Assembly: GCA_963576565.1 (NCBI GenBank)
Contig: OY755047.1
Location: forward strand, 22,761,171-22,825,170
DNA length: 64,000 nt
Direction of reading: 5' to 3'
Source of the DNA: Aspidapion aeneum
Lineage: Eukaryota > Arthropoda > Insecta > Coleoptera > Brentidae
In this document: one piece after another, positions 12,202 through 23,020 of the stretch
Layout: the number at the start of each line of letters is the position of its first letter
How positions within the stretch are numbered: position 1 is the first letter of the stretch
Notes under the pieces: generated by a model
The model's input: the letters and a program-made list of their open reading frames with translations, nothing else
What the model was told of the DNA's origin: nothing
Databases searched by the model: none
Position numbers and translations under genes: made by a program

Positions 12202-12660
12202 TTTCTGCATATTGGATTAAAATGAACCCCAACGTATTGCTTGGATTAAAAAAGTAGACACTTTTAATAAAATCTAGATGGGATTGCTTTCAAATGACAT
12301 TGACAATTTGTCAATGCGGTGATTTGACGTTGTCAAAATTACGGTTAATAATAAAAATGGTGTTAATGTTCATTTTTGATTTAAAATTAAGCTTTTTTTC
12401 TAGATTTTGGAACTTTTAAAAGAAAAAGCCATTAACTTAAGTGAACGTAGCCTCTTACTTTTAATCTTTTTAAACATATAAAGGTATTTATCCTAAGGTA
12501 ACTGATAATGAGCATTTTTAGGCTTAGAAAAGAGATGGCGCTAAAAGCGCGGCACCTATAATCCGTAGCCTTAATTTACTATACGTTGGGGTTCATTTAA
12601 AGTCCAACATGAAGCCATTTTTAGAGGACCTTTAAGAGTACAGGTGTATATAAGTAAGTT
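12202..12660. mobile_element. Second, abutting copy of the foldback element
   Basis: Same internal sequence as 11669-12201 (GTCAATGCGGTGATTTGACG, AAAGAGATGGCGCT), fused head-to-tail, with shortened outer arms. Confidence 0.8.
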
Positions 12661-12960
12661 GTAAAGTTGGGAAATTTCCCTAAAGTTGACAACTCTGCTT
12701 CTAGGTGAAATGGTTTTGTGTAACAAGTACAGATCATACTAATTATACCTTACTTTACACACCCTAGTTTATGGTGGATCGTCCATCTCTTGTTCTACCT
12801 CAAAGCGAAGCCTCTAAGTTTTTTCTCATTTAATAGTTATTTTATTTCTTGTATATTTAGGGTTCATGCGGGGCCATGAGAGATTGCGCCAACATTTGTC
12901 GTTGTATGAGTATAATGACTAATAATTTGCGTGTTTAATATGTTAGATATAACACGTCTA

Positions 12961-13098
12961 AGGGCCGGTTTCTCAATAGAGGGTTAGCCCTGACCCGTGG
13001 GTTATCTTTTATAGCTGTCTTTTTTTGGCATATGGTAAATATGTCAATCATTTTTTAACCCACGGGTCAAAGCTAACCCTCTATTGAGAAACCGGCTC
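12961..13098. mobile_element. Palindromic MITE (GGCCGGTTTCTC)
   Basis: About 138 bp with near-perfect inverted arms: GGCCGGTTTCTCAATAGAGG ... CCTCTATTGAGAAACCGGCT. Arms are at least 40 bp, with GACCCGTGGGTT and its complement towards the centre. Confidence 0.85.
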
Positions 13099-13189
13099 TA
13101 AAAGACGCAAAAAAGACGTCATTGGATGCCATCTTGCTACCTGGAATAGATAGAATGGAGATAAAATAAATCTTATTATTTCAAAATAA

Positions 13190-13715
13190 AATAAATGAAT
13201 CCGTGCCGGATCTGATACTTTCCTAGCTGGCCTACGAGCACACTACAAGTGAAGCCATGATATATCAGTCTTAAACATACTTTTTTGTAAATATATCAGA
13301 AACGAAAGCTTCTACGGTTTTTTGATTATAACACAAAATATTGAGCAAATTGTAGTCTACTATATTCCGAAAACCGCATATTGATGCAATGCTCGGCTAA
13401 AAGGTTAGCATTTTTTAATTGTCATTAGCATTAATGGATTTCGACCAAAATCTAACCAGATCGTTACAGTGTCGAACACAATTTTACGTCAAAATTTTAT
13501 GAAAATCGGTTTAGCGGTTTAGGAGCTATCGTGTTACGGACAGACACACACATACACAGACAGACAGACAGCAAGACGAAATTGACATAAGAGAGATAAG
13601 ACACGTCAAAATACACTCGAATAACACATTTTCGACTTATATATATTTTTTAAATTTCGTCGAAAATAATACCTTCTTTAGCCAGTGCTGCGCGGGCTAG
13701 GAAGGTAAAAATAAA
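13190..13715 (-). repeat. CCTTCCTAGCCCG repeat family, copy 2
   Basis: Minus-strand copy. Carries CCTTCCTAGCCCGCGCAGCA at the 13.7-kb end, CACACA/CAGACAGA simple repeats, the AAACCGCTAAACCGATTTTC core and the ATATTGATGCAATGCTC-like block. Confidence 0.85.
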
Positions 13716-14066
13716 ATGCTAACATTTACTAAAGAAAAACCAAACTTCCGGTCTGTATCCCGTAAGTAAGTCAATCAGGCGTTTCATTCTTATTGTGACA
13801 AAGATACGATTTTTTTTAATTTTTTTCCTTTTATTTTTCCCTTTATTATAAAATAAACCTTTGTTAATGTCAAAGAAAATTAGAGCTCATGCCATGAAAA
13901 AAGCGCTTCATTAGGATTTAGAGGTCACTGAGCAAATGATTTGATTAAATTGATTGTCTCCTTATTTTTTGTTTTTGATTGAACAATTAAAGATTGAATA
14001 CTTTCTCTCTCTTTTGATAAAATAAAATTTAGCATAACTAGAGAAAAATGAAATGTGTAACTATAG

Positions 14067-14124
14067 CAGTGGCGCACTCAGGAATATGTCTTGGGGGGGC
14101 CGAAACCCCATGATTCAGTATTTT
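14067..14124. mobile_element. End of a second GC-rich MITE, interrupted
   Basis: CAGTGGCGCACTCAGGAATA then TGTCTTGGGGGGGCC, the inverted form of the 14716 end, cut off where the CCTTCCTAGCCCG repeat begins. Confidence 0.6.
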
Positions 14125-14277
14125 ATGCTATTTTATTCTCTGCCTAGCCCACGCAGAAATGGCTAGAGAAGGTATTGAATTTTTTTTTTTTGAGATAACG
14201 CCGAAAATGTGTTATTTGGGTGTATTTTGACCTATCCTAGCATTATCGTCGTGATTTCTGTCTGTAGGTGTGTGTGC

Positions 14278-14278
<1 letters not shown>

Positions 14279-14326
<48 letters not shown>

Positions 14327-14358
14327 TGTGTGTGTGTGGTGTGTGTGTGTGTGTGTCT
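14279..14358 (+). repeat. (TG)n microsatellite
   Basis: About 80 bp of TG with two interruptions, inside a CCTTCCTAGCCCG repeat. The long minus frame here is a THTHT artefact. Confidence 0.95.
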
Positions 14359-14562
14359 GTGTATGTGTGTGTATGACTGTCTGAAACACGATAGCTTTTA
14401 AACCGCTAAACCGATTTTCATGAAATGTTTGGGTAAAATAGTGTTTGATACTGTAACGAGCTGATGAGATTTTGGTCAAAATTCATTGATGCTAATTTTT
14501 AAAAATGCGGACTTTTTACCGGAGCATCGCATCAATATGCGGTTTTCGGAATATAGTAAAGC

Positions 14563-14716
14563 ATGGGCGCACCCAGGGGGGGGGGCCGGGCCCCCCCAAG
14601 CCTGGGATTTTTGTATATATTTTCCACATATTTCATGAATAAACACAAAAAATAGCATGAAATACGACATTATGAGGCCTCGGGCCCCCCAAGACATATT
14701 CCTGGGTGCGTTACTG
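14563..14716. mobile_element. GC-rich MITE with 8-bp target duplication
   Basis: 154 bp, ends ATGGGCGCACCCAGG / CCTGGGTGCGTTACTG, flanked by AGTAAAGC at 14555-14562 and 14717-14724. The other copies of the host repeat show the uninterrupted site. Interior GGGGG/CCCCC blocks and a CATATTTCATGAATAAAC core are shared with 28655-28862 and 8640-8790. Confidence 0.85.
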
Positions 14717-15015
14717 AGTAAAGCACATTTTTTAAAATATTTGGGTTACAATCAAAAACTTTGTAGAAGCTTCCGTTTCGGAGTTATTTACAACAAACTG
14801 TTTTCATGATGGATATAGCCTTTGATTATATAACGACCCAGTCTTGTAAACATTGATATACCATGAAGTTTATTTGGAGTGTGCTAATGGGCTAGCAAGG
14901 TATCAGATCCGTCATGGAACCACATGTTGTTTGCACTTTTCTTCAATTTTGGTATCTTCAATCACTCAATAAAATCATCAGTCATACTTTTTACACCCTG
15001 TGTCACGATACACTA

Positions 15016-15075
15016 TGGGTCGGTTTATCAATAGAGTGTTAGTCCTGACCCGTGGGTTTAAATTAGAGATGTCTG
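15016..15075. mobile_element. Left half of the same MITE family
   Basis: GGTCGGTTTATCAATAGAGT then GACCCGTGGGTTT; related to 12961-13098. Its other half (TATTTACCATAGCTATC ... GGGTCAGGGCTAACCC) is at 15646-15720. Confidence 0.7.
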
Positions 15076-15645
15076 AACAGGGCTATCAAAACGGACGGGC
15101 CACGATCCTCCACTTTGTTGACGTCACATCGGGGGCTGATTTTTTTTGATGGTCACGTCACGACACAGTTGGAATATTTGATTTTTTTTTAAATAAAGCC
15201 CGTTTTGAGATTGTTTTTCTTGCAGAACAAGTTTTTTAAAATATATAGTTATCCTTAATTTTTCAGAGCCACTTCATTAGCTCACACTAAAATTAAATTT
15301 AAAGCAGAAGCGAATGTGATAAACACAGATTACAAAGTCAAATATATGTCAAATATAACAATTGGTATCCGGTACATGGCGGATAATTTAAATTCAAAAT
15401 AAGGAATGCTAAATCTTAAAGATTTTAACCTTTTAATCATCTTGCATCCTTACAGAAGTTTGGTGGAGTATCGGGATGGTGTCTCAGAATATTTTACTAA
15501 AATTTCGCGGAAATCTGTAGTGCCATTTTGAAAATATCATAAAAAACGTCTGACCTCCCATAAGACCCAATATAAAAGTCAGGCCCCCGAGAACAGCTGA
15601 TTTTTTCAGGGTCGTGGCCTGTATTTTTTTATTGCCCTTGGTCTG
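15076..15645. mobile_element. Dispersed repeat inserted in a small MITE
   Basis: A more compact copy of the 1385-2440 family. It splits a short MITE whose halves lie at 15016-15075 and 15646-15720; GTCTGA occurs at both junctions, a likely target duplication. Confidence 0.75.
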
Positions 15646-15720
15646 ACATATTTACCATAGCTATCAAAGATATCACATGGGTCAGGGCTAACCCTTAGAC
15701 ACGGTATGTCACTACGCATC

Positions 15721-16401
15721 CATATATACTGGGAACGACACTTGATTGTCACTCTTGCTTTTCGTGACGTCATTTAGATGACAATAACATAATGCGCTGG
15801 ATACCCTGTCTTCGTGCATCATGCTCTATATAATAAATGTTTTCCTGGATCAGAATGCAGTGAATTAAAATAAATATTAATGTAAACAAGAAATTAAATT
15901 AAAGACGTGCCTTCAACGCCCCCCAATCTAAAATTCTCCATACTGAATTGTTTGTCTCCCTTCTTAATTAATTACTTTAAACCCTTCCATTAATTTATCT
16001 TCAATTATCTTTCTCGTAATTTCTACAAGAGTACGCTGCCAGCCAGTGGCGAACATATGGGGATCAACGAGATGAATGTCCTCCCCTAAACTCTAAAAAT
16101 ATTATAGAATCTTAGCAAGGTCTTTATAATTTTACACAGGTTGCCTACAGAATTTGACCGTCATATGAACTGTTAGCTCGCGCTAAATTTCGCGGTTCTT
16201 TTTAAAATTTAAAACCACACAATTGGACTAAAGCAATGTACATTTTTCTGAACTTGGGACATGCGCAACAAGAATCGGAGAGATTTCCTTCACGACGGCC
16301 TCGAGAAAATGGCGTGTTAATTACTTTCTCCAATTTATTACAATATTCTATACTTGAAAGTGCTCGGTTAAAAATCATAGAACTGGAATCTTTAGGCCCC
16401 A
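15721..16401. other. Intronic, nothing recognised
   Basis: No supported frame or repeat. The minus frame at 16202-16402 has no recognisable features. Confidence 0.5.
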
Positions 16402-16749
16402 AGTAACATTATTACCAGTCAAGGTTTTATTAATTTGGTTCCTAGGTTATTTAGAGGGTGCTGTTATGGGTTTTAGGATCAATTTGGCTACATAAAGGTA
16501 ATTTATATTGCCAATTACCTAAAGAGGTGTTATACAACCAAAAAGTGATTTATAAAGGAAGTATAATAAAACTGATATTCGTTCTGTTCCATTTAGATAC
16601 TTTTGGTTTTATTGATTTTTGATTTATAAAGATGGCCTTATAAAACCCTTTTACCTAAAGTTTTTAAATAGAAATAAATATAAACTTTGGCCATTTAGTT
16701 TTTTCATTACTTTGGGTCATCACAAAAGTGTTTTATAATAGAGCTAAAA

Positions 16750-16750
<1 letters not shown>
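16402..16750. mobile_element. End fragment of the CCCAAGTAACATT element
   Basis: CCCCAAGTAACATTATTACC and the next about 340 bp closely match 59748-60080. Breaks off at an (AT)n array at 16752-16783. Confidence 0.75.

Positions 16751-16751
<1 letters not shown>

Positions 16752-16783
<32 letters not shown>
16752..16783. repeat. (AT)16 microsatellite
   Basis: Sixteen AT units followed by a T run. Confidence 0.95.
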
Positions 16784-16791
<8 letters not shown>

Positions 16792-16848
16792 TTTAAATCA
16801 GTTTTTCCAAAAATTAATAAATAAAATAAAACTAATAACATTTTTTGA

Positions 16849-17036
16849 GTCGCCGTCGTGGTGTAGTGGTAGCAATGTTTGTTTCCCCCACCAGCGGTCC
16901 AGGTTCGATTCCTGGCTAGGTACTTGGTTGTTTGTGTTTATTTAAAAATGCTTTAACCTTACTTGAACTTTGCGAAACTGGGACATTGATCCTGATTGGA
17001 TGGAAAGTCCCAGTATAAATAAAAAAAAAAAAAAAA
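16849..17036 (+). mobile_element. tRNA-derived SINE
   Basis: About 188 bp. The head has a good A box (TGGTGTAGTGG, 16859-16869) and a perfect B box (GGTTCGATTCC, 16902-16912), 32 bases apart, forming an internal pol III promoter. A non-tRNA body follows, then an A-rich tail ending 17036. The cloverleaf is only partial, so this is a SINE and not a tRNA gene. Only one copy is seen in the window. Confidence 0.75.
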
Positions 17037-17879
17037 TTTTACAAAATATTGTTAGTTTTAAATATTTTCTCAAAAATATGTTTACTACACGAAAAATAAA
17101 CAAAATTGTAATCTTAAACCTCGTCGGCGTCAAATTGTGCCCGCGGCGAATCGACTGCGGCGAATTGGCGACGGCGAATTGTCTCATCCCCCAGTTTGGG
17201 TAGATGAACTCTTGATCATCTAATTGACCAATTTTTCACCTAAAAAACTCGTTATTGGGCGACCCTTTGCTACGTGGGATACCATATTTATCTTCCTGTA
17301 ATTTATTTCCGAGTCATATCTACCCTTTTTAGTCATTTCTATTTTGACGCAAAAACCTAACTACGTCACTGTAGTCAGAAAATTCCGTAGCTTCAGCAAT
17401 CATATTTCAAATAAATGATGCCATTTTTTCTAAAAACCAATATTTTCCCGGCCTTCTAGGGCTTTTTCTACAAATTGAAATAAATTGTCCTAACTCAAAA
17501 TATAATGAATTTAATCTTACTGAAATATCAAAAATATGATGGAGGTCGTACTTCTAATAAATACTCGAAAAAAGTAAAAGGCAAGAAAGAAAATAAAATA
17601 ATAAAAGGGGTGGGAACTAAAAAAAAATGTTACGAAATATTGGTGAGCACGGTCTTGGAAATGTTATTATAATAAAAAAAGTTATTTTGTGGAAATGAAA
17701 AATAAATAAAGGCAAGCAACAAAAATAAAAATTAATCTGCAAAATCGAAAAAAAATAAAGGGTTTTAGTACTTGAAAACAGTTTTTTACACCCTAACAAA
17801 TGTAGACTTTAAATAAATTAAAAGCGATTTAACGAGTAATTTAAGAATAGAGTCGGAAAAAATAGAGCAGATACCTATA
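17037..17879. other. Intronic; short GCGGCGAATT motif repeats
   Basis: Three close copies of a GGCGAAT motif (about 17141-17180) stand out in AT-rich sequence; otherwise nothing. Confidence 0.5.
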
Positions 17880-19758
17880 CAGGGTGTCTTAATTGTCTTG
17901 GGTCACTATTGCTATCTCGGTAACTATAAGAACTATACGGTTGTTCAAATTGGATAAAATGAGCAGTTTTTCGGAGACATTAAAAATCTGGTTTCACATT
18001 TAAAAAAAACTATTATATCCCGAGCTACTGGGGTTTTTCGAAAAATTGCTTAAATCTATTTTATTAAATATCTCAAAAAGTATAGTTTTTACAAAAAAAT
18101 CGTATAAGATTTTTTTTTGCATTTTTGACGTTCTTCAATTCGGTGTTTTCTAAAAAATTGGACTACGACTAGTTTTCGAGATATTACTATTAACTTACTT
18201 TTTTTAGATACGAAACTGTATTTTTTATTCTATTTTTTAAAAGAACTTTTTTTTATTATTTTAACGATGTATCACATGTCCATATTTATTTGTATTTTAA
18301 TGCTAAAAAAATGTTATTTAAGTTTTTTGACACTTTTACCGGTTTATCATAGGTGGCTTGGACAGCAAAAAAACAATTGCTTATAAAAACCTATGATTCG
18401 TAATGCATCTGTTAAATTTAGTTTAAAACAACATGGCAGCGTATTTCAATAATGAAAAATTAGATTTAAGACCAACAAAACAATTGACTGTTTTATAAAC
18501 AAACAGACTAATGCGTTTAATAAAGAGAACTGTTTACTAACTTTTGAAACATTTAAAATTTTTACTGAATAATTAACTTAAACTTATTTAAAAACAGTTA
18601 TTTTTATTGTAACACGTTTTTTCAAAATAACACAGCTTACTTATCCAAATGCTAAAAATGTCCACCATTTTGTTGCAAGCAGAGATGCGCCTTTTTCGTT
18701 ATTTTATTTTGGATTTTGCTTAGAATCCTAGGGTTGATTTGGTTAGAGGCTTGCCTTATTTATTATGAAGTAGGTCCTCCAAATCTCGTGGACCAGTTTT
18801 ATAAACCTTATCTTTGATAAGACCCCATATGGAAAAATCCAGAGGAGTAATATCCGGTGACCTGGGGGGCCAACGTATTGGTCCGTTATTTCCGATCCAC
18901 TGATATGGTTTGAAATTATTCAAAAACCTGGTACAATGATGATCTCTGTGGCCGGGTGCACCATCGTGCTAGTAGTACTCAAAATTCGCTCGAACATCTA
19001 AAGGCAGATCGTCCAAAAAATCTTGTAATGTATTCTCAGAAAATTGTAATAGGTAAGAGAGTTTCTTGGAAGAAAAAGCATTTATCCCGAATCTTTCTTA
19101 AAATGCCGTTTCTTTTTGAAAATGCTCAATTTCTTGTGTCCACCGATAATGCAATTTCCTGTTACCTGTTCCTGTACCATCCATTATTGCAAAAACGGCT
19201 TTCATCGGACCATACATTTTTTTTGCAAATATTAATATCACGCCGCCGGCGTCTTAGTAAGCAAACTAAATTTAACAGATGTATTAAGCATCATAGGTTT
19301 TTTTTGCTGTCCAAGCCACCAATGATAAAGCGGTAAAAGTGCCAAAAAACTTAAATGCCATTTTTTTAGCATTAAAATACAAATAAATATGGACATGATA
19401 CATCATTAAAATCATAAAAAAAAAGTTCTTTTAAAAAAATGAATAAAAAATACAGGTCAGTATCTAAAATCAGTAACTTAATGGTTCATCGAAAACCAGA
19501 CGTCGTAAATTTTCTTAAAAAATACCATATTTAACAATGTCAAAAATGCAAAAAAAAATATTCTCTTACAATTTTTTTGTAAAAAATATAATTTTTCGAA
19601 AAACCCCCGTAGCTCGGGATATAATAGTTTTTTTTTTAAATGTGAAACCAGATTTTTAATGTCCCCCAAAAACTGCTGATTTTATCTAATTTGAACAACT
19701 TGTAGTTCTCATAGTTAACGAGATAGCAATAGTGACCCATGGCAATTAAGACACCCTA
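17880..19758 (-). mobile_element. Tc1/mariner-type transposon with about 500-bp terminal inverted repeats
   Basis: The ends CAGGGTGTCTTAATTG (17880) and CAATTAAGACACCCTA (19758) lie next to TA dinucleotides. The inverted similarity runs through 17880-18422 and 19259-19758 (shared blocks such as GGGTCACTATTGCTATCTCG, CTGGTTTCACATTTAAAAAA and TAGGTGGCTTGGACAGCAAA). The roughly 800-bp centre encodes a decayed transposase on the minus strand (18760-19035). TA target and transposase fit IS630-Tc1-mariner. Confidence 0.85.
18760..19035 (-). pseudogene. DDE transposase fragment of the long-TIR element
   Basis: Minus-strand frame reads FLDDLPLDVRANFEYY, a stop, HDGAPGHRDHHCTRFLNN, then WIGNNGPIRWPPRSPDITPL and DFSIWGLIKDKVYKTGPR. 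The DGAPxH Asp and the PPRSPDLTPLDF Asp are the second and third catalytic residues of a Tc1/mariner-type insect transposase. The N-terminal part is not readable; stop codons make it non-functional. Confidence 0.85.
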
Positions 19759-19957
19759 TATATAGTTTACTTCCAAATTAGTTATACATACCTTCAACCT
19801 TCGTCGTTCACTAAGAAAGCAGTGTTTATGTGATGACCAATGATATTAAAAATATAGTCTTACACAAAATACCAGAGTTCCTAAACTCTCGAAAGTTGAG
19901 AAAGATATTAGAAGGCAAATAATATAGTTTATATGACTGAAAAATATATGCACTCAC

Positions 19958-20055
19958 CTCTGACATTCGTCGAAAGAACATTTATCCGTTACTGAGTACA
20001 TCAAAATAAATGCCTCTGCCCACCTTATGTTGGCTTCTAAAGTGGAATGTTCTTC
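19958..20055 (-). CDS. Small GTPase (RERG/RasL-like), middle exon
   Basis: A 98-bp minus-strand exon, acceptor TTTTTTAG and donor AG/GTGAGT. It starts in phase 0, matching the end of the 52651-52787 exon, and ends two bases into a codon, matching the single base at the start of the 7535-7646 exon. The frame includes LEANIRWAEAFILMYSVTDK and then CSFDECQR. This is the strand-helix segment after switch II of Ras-like GTPases (consensus RWxxxFxLxYSxTDxxSF). It is too short to stand out as an open reading frame and lies between a long-TIR transposon (17880-19758) and a probable piggyBac relic (from about 20249). The splice phases on both sides and the family fit make it very likely a live exon. 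Confidence 0.9.
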
Positions 20056-20467
20056 CTAAAAAAGGTACCACAATGAAAATCCCAACATTTTGTTGAAACG
20101 CACCCTTACTGCAATTATTTGAGACACGAAAATGACCCTTAACCGCTGTGGCTATGGTTTTTTAAAGTACTACTTTGCCAGTTTTGGGAGTAATAATATA
20201 TCATTTAGGTAAACCCTAGGGTAAACTTTTTTCTTTGAACTACAGGCGAATTGACCCATTAAGATCCATGAGGTCGTTAACGACTCTTGCCAAACCCTAC
20301 TTCCTTTTGTATAAACTAAGTATCAAACTTATTTCACTACTGACAGTGTTTACCTCTTTTACCACGATCACTTGGTGCGCGTTTTTTATGATTTACCGGC
20401 TGTACAGAAATAATTTTAAATTAGCAATAGATATTATGGACCTATTGCAATAGTGCCAAGCTCAAAT

Positions 20468-20681
20468 TGTGCCGGGCACTATATTGACAGTGTCGCATTA
20501 CAAACTCACAGTTGATCTTTCAAAATTGTCCTACCAAAGTCGAATTTATAAATCCCGTCGTTTATTTTCCATTATTAGTGGCGTCACTATTAAATCCGGC
20601 TCGTATAATACACAAAGGCCTAATTTTGAAAGGACACAGCTGTTCTTATAATGATAAACTGTCAATATAGTACCCGGCACA
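20468..20681. mobile_element. MITE (TGTGCCGGG)
   Basis: 214 bp; ends TGTGCCGGGCACTATATTGA and the inverse TCAATATAGTACCCGGCACA. A diverged relative (TGCCAGGCAGTATTCTGACA, CAGTTGGTCCTTCAAAATTG) lies at 52316-52400. Confidence 0.8.
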
Positions 20682-20756
20682 CAAGTACCTATTTTATTAT
20701 AGAATTTGTAACATTATTGTATCAGTACAATTATAAAGCATATTTTAAAAGTTAGA

Positions 20757-21590
20757 TTATAATTATTTGACTATTCGTGGGTGGGAAGAGGACAGGACTA
20801 AAGACCCTGTATGTATGCCATAAAGAGACGCGACAAACTCTTTAAAGTCAAATTTATTTAAGTCAAAATCAAAGGATGAAAATATCGGTCCTCTATACTC
20901 TAGCGATGTTTAGAGAGAGACGAACCTTCTGTCCTTGTTAATTCATAGGCGTTGGAAAATAAAAATAAACGTTTTATAACAAAACTTATACAGGGGGTGA
21001 CCAACAAACATGTGTGTTTATATGCTACCGCTAACCATTTAAATTATTTTAGTGAAACGCCAATGAATTTGGCAAGAAAATAACATAACCAAAAAATGTT
21101 AATTTCAGTGACTTTGATGGGCTTGACGCGTCTCTCTTTAGTAAAAAAATGTCATACATACAGGGTCTCTAGACAGGACCAAAAAAGAAACTATCAAGTT
21201 TTGGGCAACGTTTCGGAATATATTTTTCCTTTTTCAAACCTCAAACTATTGTCTTCACAGTCCGTTCGAAATGGATTGAGGCACGTCTCTTCATAACGAG
21301 GGATATTTTGAAGATTTTTTTCCTAATTTTTATAGAATTTTTCGTTTTTGTTGTTTATTTTTGACCAACTATTGCCAACAGCAAAAACGAAAAATTCTAT
21401 GAAAAATTAGAAAAAGAATTTTCAAAATATCCTTCATTATAAAGAGATGTGCCTCAATCCATATCGAACGGACTCTGGAGACAATAGTTTGAGGTTTGAA
21501 ATAGGAAAAATATATTCCGAAACGTTGCCAACAACTTGGTAATTTCTTTTTTGGTCCTGCCCTCTAACTCACGAATAGTCAAATACTTAT
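20757..21590. mobile_element. Foldback element interrupted by a MITE
   Basis: The arms begin ATTTGACTATTCGTG (20763) and end CACGAATAGTCAAAT (about 21585). The left arm continues after the inserted MITE (20798-21171) as CAAAAAAGAAACTATCAAG up to about 21345. The right arm (21377-21585) is its inverse with about 90% similarity, around a loop of roughly 30 bp. Confidence 0.85.
20798..21171. mobile_element. MITE nested in the foldback, 8-bp target duplication
   Basis: 374 bp; ends TAAAGACCCTGTATGTATG / CATACATACAGGGTCTCTA, flanked by GACAGGAC at 20790-20797 and 21172-21179. The host foldback's other arm (GGCAGGACCAAAA on the opposite strand) shows the empty site. Confidence 0.88.
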
Positions 21591-22525
21591 TTACAAGGAC
21601 ACGAAATGGTTGCAGTAAGGTTATAATATTTTGGGCTTTTCATGCATAGTTGCCAAATTGCAGGCTTTCAAGGATGTGTGGGTCGGTAGAGACTCTTTGG
21701 GCTCGAAAAGTTCTTAAACGTGTTTATACCATTTTTTGTTAGGATACGTCAGCTCTTGCTAAAATTATTGAGCAGATAAAAATGCGGATTAAGATAATGT
21801 GATTACTGATAAAATCGTTATATTAAAAACAGATAATGCTGATGAGAGTGCGGAAGATTCAGGCAGCAACCAATATAATGATCCGGACCGTCACGTCTGT
21901 ATTCCGCACAACTAAATACGGCAACAGAGCCGAGACTTTTTGGACCTGAAAAAAAAAGAATAATTACAGCTGATGCTGAAATCGTTATATTACCGACAGA
22001 TAATTCTGACAACTCCAACGTGAGTGGCCATTTAGATCTTACTCCGTAGAAGAATGTACTTCCAATAGGCAGCTGACAATTATAAATTACCTGAAAATGA
22101 TAAACTTTTAGATCCCACGGGTCATTAACGACCCTGGTTGAAAATCAAAAACGAAAAGAGCAAAAAAAAAGTTTTTATTTCTTACATACTATTTTTGAAA
22201 AAAAAGTCCAGGGCCTTAATGGGTTAATTTATTTTGCTTTGCTCTAACAGTCAGGGCACCCTGAAAGAACTCAGCCCCACTAAGTTTGCTGCTCTGCCCA
22301 GGATGCAATAGCGCATTCCTGGGAAATAGTCACAGGTTGCACATAAACCAAAGAACTCACGGAACGGAGACGAAAAAATGTTGGATTGCTAATACGTATT
22401 GTAAGTAGAAATAACTGTTTCTGAGAGCACATGAAACGTATAGGACTCGAGAATGAGCCTAACTGCCCAACCTATGAAGAGGAAGGAGAATCAACTTAGC
22501 AGAAGTGAGGAGGAGTAAGGATGTG

Positions 22526-23020
22526 ACAAATACGTTAGAGCATAAATATGGAGCAGGACCCCTATTTAACTTACTGCGCAAGTGTCAGTTTTGGTGGTTT
22601 TGGAACTCCGTTACGTCACTACATTATTTGACAATTGTCAAATGTTTAGGGTTATGTCTATTCATATTTTCTAAAAACTAATTGATTGGGTGAAAATTTA
22701 GCGAATTGTGGATTAAAATTGTAGTTTTTCTAAAACTAATTGTGCCGATTTATTGTGGACACCATGAGGAGTGTTTAGTGGCAATAAACCACTCTTAACT
22801 TTATTACCAAATTATAAAGAAAAATACAAGTAGCTACCTATGGAATGGCACTCCCTTACTTCTCCCGGACATTTTTTCACAAACTACAAATGTTTTGCGT
22901 GAATTATTTCCCATTTTTCACAGAAAACGACCTAATTTTACACGCCAAACGCAAAACTTCGCAAAATGTCAATATGGCCTCCACCCACATAGCAGCTGTT
23001 TGTCTACATGACAAAATACA
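22526..23020 (+). repeat. CAAATACGTTAGAGCATAAA repeat, copy 1
   Basis: About 490 bp repeated at 25971-26440 and at 57943-59690. Shared blocks: GGACCCCTATTTA, TTTTGGTGGTTTTGGAAC, ATTGATTGGGTGAAAATTTA, AGAGTGTTTAATGGCA and CCTATGGAATGGCACTC. This copy lacks about 45 bp after GGAGCA. The frame at 22845-23087 lies on it and is not a conserved gene. Confidence 0.8.

Larger units (their letters stand above)
14125..14920 (+). repeat. CCTTCCTAGCCCG repeat family, copy 3, with a nested MITE
   Basis: Plus-strand copy with a long (TG)n array (14279-14358), the AAACCGCTAAACCGATTTTC core near 14400, the CATCGCATCAATATGCGGTT block, and a 154-bp GC-rich MITE inserted at 14563-14716. Ends GCTAGCAAGGTATCAGATCC near 14910. 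It itself interrupts another GC-rich MITE end (14067-14124). Confidence 0.85.
20249..22230 (+). pseudogene. Possible piggyBac-like relic, interrupted by nested repeats
   Basis: The two sides carry inverted, similar motifs: TTGACCCATTAAGAT..GAGGTCGTTAACGACTC at 20249-20285 and CACGGGTCATTAACGACC plus TTAATGGGTTAA near 22116-22228. Between them, frames at 21800-22020 read IVILKTDNADESAEDSG and, as an internal duplicate, EIVILPTDNSDNSN, reminiscent of the acidic N-terminus of insect piggyBac transposases. No catalytic part is seen. Tentative. Confidence 0.35.

Noticed and set aside
14243..14479. Minus-strand frame rich in Thr-His repeats
   Set aside because: It is the translation of a (TG)n microsatellite inside a dispersed repeat.
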